Of a stretch of 14,183 bases of DNA, positions 1-5,812 are shown in pieces. Each line of letters begins with the position of its first letter. Positions within the stretch are counted from its first letter, which is position 1. The position numbers were made by a program, and so were the translations under genes. The notes beneath the pieces were generated by a model that was not told the origin of the DNA, made no database searches, and saw only the letters and a program-made list of their open reading frames with translations. Origin of the DNA: Paracoccaceae bacterium (lineage in GTDB: Bacteria > Pseudomonadota > Alphaproteobacteria > Rhodobacterales > Rhodobacteraceae); assembly GCA_009920815.1 (NCBI GenBank), contig RFZH01000036.1, positions 1 to 14,183 of the forward strand, read 5' to 3'.

Positions 1-743
1 ATGCCAAAGATATTGCCTCCGGCTGCAACGTTATCGAAGTCCCGCGCTATTTTGATGCGAATTTTGAAAAAAATTGTTGGCGTGCCTTATCAGGGTATGG
101 CACATTTTTGTTACAGTTTTACAAGGCTGTCATCATTGGCGATTGTGATGAATACGTGGTTCCGACCCAAGATTTGGGAAAAGATCTGCAAAGTTATATT
201 CTGAACGACTTACCTGGCCCCTATACTGCGCCAATGGGATTTAATGTGTTTCACGACACCGATGCGCCGGCCCCAATCGATTGGCATAGGCCCATTTTGC
301 AACAAGCCGAAAATTTATGTTCCAGCGCGTCCTTTACAAAACCCTGCATCCTAAAACGCCCTGTGCAGTTGGGCTATGGTGGGCATGGATTGATTGACAC
401 GACCTTTGATATTTCAAGTAAGTTGATGCTTTTACACTTGAAATATGTTGATCCAGCGGTTTGGCAACCAAAAATGCGAAAGCTTGTCCATCAAACGAAA
501 TCTTTTGATACGGACGATAAAAATCCGGTCGGGATCCATTGGATGAAAATGGGCGCCAACTATGCGTTTTTAGAACGCATGCGCACCGCCAAAGTGACCC
601 AGGCCGCCGATCCGCTTCGCCAAACGCACCGTATTTTAGAAAGCATGGACTTTATTGTCGAAGATGGCGTTACAAAGTTAAGACAATTAAAGGGGCTTGC
701 CAGACGATTTAGGGTTCCAGATCATCTCAAACATGCGCTTTAA
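1..743 (+). CDS. Glycosyltransferase family 2-like protein, 5'-truncated by the window edge
   Basis: The open frame begins at base 3 and runs without a stop to TAA at 741-743, giving 246 residues; the true start lies upstream of the window. About 34 residues precede the first internal Met near base 108, and they read as sensible protein (IEVPRYFDANFEKNCWRALS), so that Met is not the start. The segment AVIIGDCDEYVVP, around residues 43-55 of the visible part, is the acidic DxDE metal and nucleotide-sugar binding motif of GT-A fold enzymes. A later KP...GYGGHG stretch resembles the C-terminal region of the Glyco_tranf_2_4 group. Such enzymes transfer a sugar from a nucleotide donor to polysaccharide or other cell-surface acceptors in the cytoplasm; the acceptor cannot be told here. 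No signal peptide or membrane segment is visible in this part. It is followed after 50 bases by selO on the same strand, with no clear functional link. The family is fairly sure, the substrate unknown. Confidence 0.8.
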   Translation, partial: AKDIASGCNVIEVPRYFDANFEKNCWRALSGYGTFLLQFYKAVIIGDCDEYVVPTQDLGKDLQSYILNDLPGPYTAPMGFNVFHDTDAPAPIDWHRPILQQAENLCSSASFTKPCILKRPVQLGYGGHGLIDTTFDISSKLMLLHLKYVDPAVWQPKMRKLVHQTKSFDTDDKNPVGIHWMKMGANYAFLERMRTAKVTQAADPLRQTHRILESMDFIVEDGVTKLRQLKGLARRFRVPDHLKHAL

Positions 744-793
744 CCAAACAGATCCGCATTGAAAAGCGGAACCAATGTGGTAATCCTCGTCGT

Positions 794-2206
794 ATGATCT
801 TTGAATTTGACAACACATATTCCCGTCTGCCCGACGCGTTTTTTACGCGCCAAGGGCCTGAACCGGTATCTCAGCCCGAAGTTTTGGCATGGAACGCAGG
901 TTTGGCCCAAGACTTGGGTTTGGGGGCCATCGATATGGCCCAAGCCGCACAGATTTTTTCCGGCAATCAAACACCTGACGGTGCCGCGCCGTTAGCCCAA
1001 GCATATGCGGGTCATCAATTTGGTCACTTTAATCCACAACTTGGCGACGGACGTGCAATTTTAATGGGCGAAATTGTCGATGCCACCGGACAACGACATG
1101 ACATCACCCTCAAAGGATCAGGGCGCACCCCCTATTCACGCGGTGGCGACGGGCGTGCATGGCTTGGCCCCGTTTTACGCGAATTCATTGTGTCCGAGGC
1201 TATGTATCACTTGGGGATCCCGACGACACGCGCTTTGGCAGCCGTCGCAACAGGTGATGCTGTCTATCGTGAAACTGCGCAACCTGGCGCGATATTGACC
1301 CGCGTAGCAAGCAGCCATCTGCGCGTTGGCACCTTTGAATACTTTGCAGCGCGGCGGGATCATGAAAATCTCAAGACACTTTTTGATTATGCAGTCAGTC
1401 GCCATTATCCCTTGGCAAGCGACCCCGCGAGTTTTTTGGATGCTGTGATTGAACGACAAATCAAACTGGTCACGCAATGGATGGGTATCGGGTTTATCCA
1501 TGGCGTTATGAACACCGATAATTGCCATATCGCAGGCATCACAATTGATTACGGCCCATGTGCGTTTATGGATCAATATAATCCGCGCCAAGTCTATTCC
1601 TCGATCGATCAATATGGTCGATATGCATATGAGGCGCAGAGGAATATAATCATGTGGAATATGGCTCAGCTTGCAACGTCATTGGTTCCCTTGATGCCTG
1701 ATCAAGATGAGGCAATCGCGGCATTCACCGCCAAAATCCACGCAATGCCCGATGATTTTAATACGCAATGGCTGCGCGTCTTTGCTGCGAAACTGGGCAT
1801 TGCAAATCCTACCGAACAGGACAGAGCACTGATTGCACAATTCCTGAATTTGATGGAGGCATCGCAAGCCGATTTCACCAATACTTTTTATGACCTCGGC
1901 GCGGGTGATGCAGCGGCGCATTTTAAAGATCAAAGCGCCTTTCAAAGCTGGCAAGACACATGGCGTGCAAGAATTGTTGATGATACCACGGCACGTGCCC
2001 TTATGGCGCAATCAAACCCATGGATCATTCCGCGCAATCACCAAATTGAGGCCATGATCAACACTGCCCTAAATGGAGATATGACTCAGTTAGAACGCTT
2101 GGCCATTGCATTGACAAACCCCTATACCAAACAAAATGCGTTTGCAGATCTTGCATCGCCCCCGACCCCGGAGCAAGAGATCAAAGCCACATTTTGCGGG
2201 ACGTGA
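794..2206 (+). CDS. selO: Protein adenylyltransferase SelO (YdiU/UPF0061 family)
   Basis: This is a 470-residue pseudokinase-fold enzyme that transfers AMP from ATP to Ser, Thr or Tyr of target proteins and is linked to redox stress in characterised members. Family signatures are in order: YAGHQFG at residues 71-77, PQLGDGRA at 81-88, the nucleotide-binding LKGSGRTPYSRGGDGR at 106-121 (Lys107), GVMNTDN at 237-243 (Asp242), and DYGP at 252-255 (Asp252, metal binding). The protein ends in Phe-Cys-Gly-Thr, so a Cys sits third from the end, where eukaryotic SelO has selenocysteine and E. coli has a Cys-Ser-Ser tail. The codon is TGC, so no recoding is needed. Length is close to the family norm of about 480. 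The ATG at 794 puts the family's N-terminal FDNTYSRLP at the right place, although no strong Shine-Dalgarno is visible before it. The stop codon lies one base from the stop of the convergent holin gene, with no terminator hairpin between them. Confidence 0.95.
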   Translation: MIFEFDNTYSRLPDAFFTRQGPEPVSQPEVLAWNAGLAQDLGLGAIDMAQAAQIFSGNQTPDGAAPLAQAYAGHQFGHFNPQLGDGRAILMGEIVDATGQRHDITLKGSGRTPYSRGGDGRAWLGPVLREFIVSEAMYHLGIPTTRALAAVATGDAVYRETAQPGAILTRVASSHLRVGTFEYFAARRDHENLKTLFDYAVSRHYPLASDPASFLDAVIERQIKLVTQWMGIGFIHGVMNTDNCHIAGITIDYGPCAFMDQYNPRQVYSSIDQYGRYAYEAQRNIIMWNMAQLATSLVPLMPDQDEAIAAFTAKIHAMPDDFNTQWLRVFAAKLGIANPTEQDRALIAQFLNLMEASQADFTNTFYDLGAGDAAAHFKDQSAFQSWQDTWRARIVDDTTARALMAQSNPWIIPRNHQIEAMINTALNGDMTQLERLAIALTNPYTKQNAFADLASPPTPEQEIKATFCGT

Positions 2207-2207
2207 T

Positions 2208-2690
2208 CTATTCCTTTTGCATGGCCTGCCAATCCGCGATTGCAGGGTTATTTGACGTTTTGGCAGAATGTTGAATGGGTTGCGTTGTAAAATGTGCCAG
2301 TTTTTCCTGAAACTCGGTACTTTTTGCGTGATGACGTGCGCCAAAATAAAACGACACAATTGCCCCCAACAACCACCATAATGGTTCTGGAACATGGGCC
2401 AGCCCTTGCATCCGAGAAATGAACCAGTCAGGATCGACCATCGCGCTGACGAACAACCCAATCACTCCCATGGCCATTGCGGGACGCGGCAAACGATTGA
2501 GACCATCCATCAGGCGATCAAAGCTTGATCTGTTTTCAACCTGAAACTCTGTTGCGAATTGCGATAGTGCTGCGCCAATGCGTGCTTCGTCACGTTCGGC
2601 CTTTGCTTCGGCATTTTCACGAAAAATCTCAATTGTTTTGCGGGTGTTTTCACTAAATAGAAAAGAAAATACAGAATTTAAGATGGCCAT
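2208..2690 (-). CDS. Holin of the 3TM gene-transfer-agent release family
   Basis: This 160-residue protein resembles the holin of Rhodobacter-type gene transfer agents (PF11351 type), which permeabilises the inner membrane so that the partner endolysin reaches peptidoglycan and particles are released. An N-terminal amphipathic region and a charged stretch (ENAEAKAERDEAR, about residues 25-37) are followed by two clear hydrophobic segments, near residues 71-86 (MAMGVIGLFVSAMV) and 102-118 (EPLWWLLGAIVSFYFG), then a polar tail of about 40 residues. The third membrane segment expected from the family name is not obvious. The ATG at 2690 lies inside the last codons of the endolysin gene and overlaps it by 13 bases, and an AGGA lies 7 bases upstream within the endolysin frame, so translational coupling is likely. 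The gene itself is intact. Its partner carries a premature stop, so coupling and lysis function may be impaired. Assignment rests on family resemblance plus the adjacent endolysin. Confidence 0.85.
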   Translation of the reverse strand: MAILNSVFSFLFSENTRKTIEIFRENAEAKAERDEARIGAALSQFATEFQVENRSSFDRLMDGLNRLPRPAMAMGVIGLFVSAMVDPDWFISRMQGLAHVPEPLWWLLGAIVSFYFGARHHAKSTEFQEKLAHFTTQPIQHSAKTSNNPAIADWQAMQKE

Positions 2691-3322
2691 TTTGCTGTCC
2701 TTTTTGCAAAATCTACTTCGCTAAGATGATATTTTGGGGTCATAAATTGCTCTGCCCGTTTGATCCATCCGCCTTTCTCGCCGGTACGTGTGCGTGCGAA
2801 TTTTCGCAAGCTGGGTCGTCGATCAGCCAGCATAAGATAGTGATCCCTGCGCGCAATCCCATAGGCATCCACGAGATGATCAGGCGCGCGTTATGCAACG
2901 CTATTCGCCGCAGTGATTGTTTGGAACCCGATGATGCCGTCACGGGTAACATTTTGCCCAAACTCGGATAAAACCGATTGCAAGATAATGATCGATGCCG
3001 TTCCCGCGTTCACATTCATGTCAAAAACAGAAGGATGCAGAATGATTGGCAACTTATTGATTTTGAGTCGATAAAAATATTCCTGAACAAAGATCTCGAT
3101 CGCATGTTCAGGTGTCAGCGCCCGCACATCCTGCAGATCGACACGTCCGTCACCTGTAATATCGCGCCGCAATCGTTGCAGTGTCTTTAAGGTCACGCCC
3201 CATTTTGTAGGGCCGCCGGGATCGTCAGGATCATTGACATAGCCACCTTCGGATTTCAGGATGTTTTGGGCAATTTCAATAACTGTCTGCATGGTGTCCA
3301 CCGCTGATTTCACAGCGAACAC
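2678..3322 (-). pseudogene. GTA-type endolysin (glycoside hydrolase family 108) interrupted by an in-frame stop codon
   Basis: The product should be a muramidase-like endolysin that cuts peptidoglycan during release of gene transfer agent particles. From a GTG at 3322 the frame gives 143 residues and then TAA at 2893-2891. The same frame then continues open for 70 codons to TAA at 2680-2678. The first part carries the GH108 signature SEGGYVNDPDDPGGPTKWG (catalytic Glu25 counted from the GTG) and the VFDMNVNAG segment. The part behind the stop, from RAPDHLVDAYGIARRDHYL to GGWIKRAEQF, is the usual C-terminal peptidoglycan-binding (PG_binding_3) domain. No frameshift is involved; one base change, most simply CAA to TAA, explains the break. 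The start is uncertain: GTG at 3322, GTG at 3313 (AAGG 8 bases upstream) and ATG at 3292 are all possible, and the ATG best matches where family members begin. Full length would be about 204 residues from the ATG. It lies downstream of ccmE and overlaps the holin gene. A nonsense mutation is most likely; sequencing error or stop readthrough cannot be excluded. Confidence 0.85.
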
Positions 3323-3374
3323 CTTAGAAAAACTTACTTAATTAAGGTCAATAGCAACGCACGCATCTGTTGCG

Positions 3375-3818
3375 TTAACTGTTAGGTTCAACATATGTGC
3401 CTTGTTCTTTTAAGGCATCAATGACCTCTTTTGGCATATAATCTTCGTCATGTTTTGCCAATATTTCAGTAGCTTGGAATGTGTTATTTATGTAACTTCC
3501 GGTCCCCACCATCCCTTGGCCTTCGCCAAATAGATCAGGCAGAACACCTGTAAAGGCGACCGAAACCGAAGCGCCACCATCGGTAACATTAAATGTTACT
3601 GTTTCACCTTGACCACGTACCAATGTGCCCTCTTCAACTAAACCGCCAATTCGGAACACCTCGTTTGGTGCAGGGGGTTCAGCAATCACTTGGCTGGGTG
3701 ATTTGAAAAAGTTTATACCGTCACGCATCGCATAACCGATTAAACCAGTTGCCACTGTCAATGAGACAAAAGCCAAAATGATTATCTGAATGCGTCGCGT
3801 CTTTTTCAAAGATTTCAT
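3375..3818 (-). CDS. ccmE: Cytochrome c maturation heme chaperone CcmE
   Basis: CcmE receives heme from the CcmABCD complex, holds it covalently on a His in the periplasm and passes it to the CcmF/H ligase that attaches it to apocytochrome c. The 147-residue protein has a short basic N terminus, one membrane anchor at about residues 10-30 (IQIIILAFVSLTVATGLIGY), a beta-barrel OB-type domain, and the diagnostic LAKHDEDYMP motif at residues 120-129. His123 is the expected heme-binding residue and Tyr127 the expected axial ligand. Length is typical. It starts 8 bases after argC ends; the argC stop TGA is part of the TGAGG that serves as the ccmE ribosome-binding site, so the two are probably translated from one message. 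No other ccm gene is in the window. The endolysin gene follows after about 50 bases. A weak GC-containing dyad (GCAAC/GTTGC) lies just past the stop but has no T tract. Confidence 0.96.
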   Translation of the reverse strand: MKSLKKTRRIQIIILAFVSLTVATGLIGYAMRDGINFFKSPSQVIAEPPAPNEVFRIGGLVEEGTLVRGQGETVTFNVTDGGASVSVAFTGVLPDLFGEGQGMVGTGSYINNTFQATEILAKHDEDYMPKEVIDALKEQGTYVEPNS

Positions 3819-3826
3819 AATCTACC

Positions 3827-4852
3827 TCACGGGAACATTGGGGACATAGACAGACCTGCTGTTTCATTCAAGCCCAGCATAAGATTTGCGTTTTGCAATG
3901 CCTGCCCCGACGCACCTTTCATTAGGTTATCAAGTACCGACAAAATGATGACGCGTCCCGCGATGCGATCGGGAAATACCGAAATTCGACAGATGTTTGA
4001 TCCGCGGACATGTTGCGTCGCAGGTGCGGTTTTGAAGGGCAAAATATCCACAAACGGTTCATCCGCATAAAACGCCGCCAAAGTATCATAAACCGCTTGC
4101 GCATCGCCACGCGCATAAATGGTCGCCTGCATGCCACGGATCATCGGAACCAGATGGGGGGTAAATGATGCGATAACATCTTTGCCTGCCGCTTTGGACA
4201 ATTCTTGATCCAATTCGCCCATGTGGCGGTGATGGGCAACACCATAGGCTTTGAACCCTTCGTTTGCCTCGGAAAACAACATGCCCTCGTTTAATCCACG
4301 CCCCGCACCTGACACGCCCGATTTTGCATCGATTACAATCGGATCAGCTTCGATCACGCCCGCACGCAGTACTGGGATCAACGGTAACAATGAAGTTGCA
4401 ACGTAACACCCGGTATTTGCGGTAATTTTTGCGCTTTGAATCGTTTGGCGATAAATTTCAGGCAAACCAAACGCAACATCCGCCTGAATGTCCATAGCGG
4501 TGTGATCCAGCCCATACCACGTGCGATAAGCGTCCGCGTCCGTCAACCGAAAGTCGGCAGACAGGTCAACCACTTTTACGTGGTCTGGCAGAGTTTTCAC
4601 AAAACCGTGCGCAACCCCGTGCGGCAATGCGCAAAACACCAAGTCTATATTGGAATAATCAATATCTTCCATCTTTACCAAATCTGGCAGATCAAGATGA
4701 TGTAAATGTGGGAACACATCGGCCATCTTTTGCCCCGCTTTACGGTCTGCGGCCAAAGCTGCGATTGTCAAATCGGGATGCGACGCACAAAGGCGCACCA
4801 ATTCTGCCCCAGTATAGCCAGAGGCGCCCAGAATCGCGATTTTCTTAGTCAT
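3827..4852 (-). CDS. argC: N-acetyl-gamma-glutamyl-phosphate reductase
   Basis: ArgC catalyses the NADPH-dependent reduction of N-acetyl-glutamyl 5-phosphate to the semialdehyde, the third step of arginine biosynthesis, in the cytoplasm. The 341-residue protein begins with the nucleotide-binding ILGASGYTGAELVRL (residues 7-21, with GxxGxxG at 9-15) and carries the active-site motif NTGCY at 146-150 with catalytic Cys149. HRHMGE and the SVLDNLMKGASGQA region near the C terminus also match the family. Length fits the usual 310-345. The ATG at 4852 is supported by AAGGA about 9 bases upstream, just after the murI stop codon, leaving a 15-base gap between the genes. It is the second gene of the murI-argC-ccmE-endolysin-holin run. 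Nothing unusual is seen in the coding sequence, and the identification is secure. Confidence 0.97.
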   Translation of the reverse strand: MTKKIAILGASGYTGAELVRLCASHPDLTIAALAADRKAGQKMADVFPHLHHLDLPDLVKMEDIDYSNIDLVFCALPHGVAHGFVKTLPDHVKVVDLSADFRLTDADAYRTWYGLDHTAMDIQADVAFGLPEIYRQTIQSAKITANTGCYVATSLLPLIPVLRAGVIEADPIVIDAKSGVSGAGRGLNEGMLFSEANEGFKAYGVAHHRHMGELDQELSKAAGKDVIASFTPHLVPMIRGMQATIYARGDAQAVYDTLAAFYADEPFVDILPFKTAPATQHVRGSNICRISVFPDRIAGRVIILSVLDNLMKGASGQALQNANLMLGLNETAGLSMSPMFP

Positions 4853-4867
4853 TCTTTTTTCCTTACC

Positions 4868-5680
4868 TTACGCTTTTTCGAACGTAATTTGCCGCTTTAG
4901 AAATTGTGTTGCGCGTGATGACACGCGCGCCGCGTCACCGGTTGTCAGAAACTTGGAAACACTACCGTTTCCAATCATGTTTGGATGGCGGGTTAAATAA
5001 TCAGCCAAACTTTCGGCAACGATATTTGCTTGGGAATAGACCTTTACATCTGGGCCCAAGGCGCTTTGGAACGCACTTGCCATCAAAGGGTAATGGGTAC
5101 ACCCCAAGATTGCAGCTTGGGGTTTCGGCATCTTGCGATGCAAGGCGTCAACGTGGCTGCGCACAAGCGCTTCGGCTAGGATCATGTCACCATCTTCGAT
5201 TGCATCGACGACACCACCACAGGCTTGGGCTTCGACGTCAACACCAATCGCACGGAACGCCAATTCGCGCTGAAACGCGCGACTGGCAACCGTTGCAGGG
5301 GTTGCAAATAACGCAACATCGCGCACCGCCACTTCACGGGGCGGGGAATTGTCACCCCAGTTCCGTTCGGTCAACGCCTCGATCAAAGGCACAAAAACCC
5401 CTAACACACGTTTATTGGTTGGGATCCAACTTTCTTGCATCCGGCGCAAGGCCGCCGCCGAGGCCGTGTTACAGGCCAAAATAACCAAATCACAGCCTTC
5501 TTCCCAAAGACGGGACACTGCTTTCGTCGTTAAATTATAAACATCATCCGCATCACGCACACCATAGGGCGCATGTGCATTATCGCCGTAATAGACAAAA
5601 GGCACATCCGGTAATCGTTTTGTCACCGCATCCAAAACGGTTAAACCGCCCAAACCACTATCAAAAACACCGACGGCCAT
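4868..5680 (-). CDS. murI: Glutamate racemase
   Basis: MurI interconverts L- and D-glutamate in the cytoplasm and supplies D-glutamate for peptidoglycan. Numbered from the upstream GTG at 5686, the protein has FDSGLGGLTVL at residues 8-18 and YYGDNAHAPYG at 32-42. The two catalytic cysteines are in ACNTAS (Cys72) and LGCTHYPL (Cys196), as expected for the cofactor-independent two-base mechanism. I place the start at the ATG at 5680, which gives the common MAVGVFDSGLGG beginning and 270 residues. The in-frame GTG two codons upstream would add only two residues; an AAAGG lies upstream of both (4 bases before the GTG and 10 before the ATG), so the choice is not certain. Family length is about 260-290. 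It heads the run that continues into argC 15 bases later. The 126-132 bases upstream contain an inverted repeat at 5750-5781. Confidence 0.96.
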   Translation of the reverse strand: MAVGVFDSGLGGLTVLDAVTKRLPDVPFVYYGDNAHAPYGVRDADDVYNLTTKAVSRLWEEGCDLVILACNTASAAALRRMQESWIPTNKRVLGVFVPLIEALTERNWGDNSPPREVAVRDVALFATPATVASRAFQRELAFRAIGVDVEAQACGGVVDAIEDGDMILAEALVRSHVDALHRKMPKPQAAILGCTHYPLMASAFQSALGPDVKVYSQANIVAESLADYLTRHPNMIGNGSVSKFLTTGDAARVSSRATQFLKRQITFEKA

Positions 5681-5749
5681 AGTCACTTTGCCTTTCTTGG
5701 CTCAGAAGAACGCGATTACAACCGCGCCTGTAAATTTACCAAGAATATA

Positions 5750-5781
5750 CGTGGGATACGAAAAAGAATCCATATCCCACG
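5750..5781. other. Perfect 9-bp inverted repeat between the oxidoreductase gene and murI
   Basis: CGTGGGATA at 5750-5758 and TATCCCACG at 5773-5781 are exact reverse complements with a 14-base loop. The repeat lies about 30 bases past the stop of the oxidoreductase gene and about 70 bases before murI, both on the minus strand. No T tract follows on either strand, so it is not a canonical intrinsic terminator. It could be an RNA hairpin protecting the upstream 3' end, a non-canonical terminator, or a protein-binding site for murI expression. The structure is plain in the sequence; the role is open. Confidence 0.5.
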
Positions 5782-5812
5782 CTGTTAAAAATGATGTGGC
5801 GACAAAAGGCCT

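Noticed and set aside
1..204. Open frame starting with ATG at base 1 (67 residues).
   Set aside because: The real coding frame here is the one starting at base 3, which continues into the glycosyltransferase and encodes the DxDE motif. The ATG frame has no family-like sequence.
751..768. Short TCCGC/GCGGA hairpin between the glycosyltransferase and selO.
   Set aside because: A five-base stem without a T tract is within chance expectation.
1175..1612. 145-residue open frame antisense to selO.
   Set aside because: It lies fully inside a well-supported selO gene and shows no recognisable motif; it is a shadow of the codon usage on the other strand.
2195..2206. Selenocysteine at the SelO C terminus.
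   Set aside because: The relevant codon is TGC (Cys). The only TGA is the natural final stop two codons later.
2740..2961. 73-residue minus-strand open frame overlapping the endolysin break, possibly indicating a frameshift.
   Set aside because: The family-like residues on both sides of the TAA are in the same frame, so no shift is needed. This other frame has no matching motif.
3354..3376. Dyad GCAAC/GTTGC just after ccmE as a terminator.
   Set aside because: The stem is only 5-6 bp with two competing pairings and lacks a T tract, so termination between ccmE and the lysis genes is not supported.
4906..5484. 192-residue plus-strand open frame antisense to murI.
   Set aside because: The low-complexity His/Arg-rich translation is typical of an antisense shadow, and murI is certain on the minus strand.
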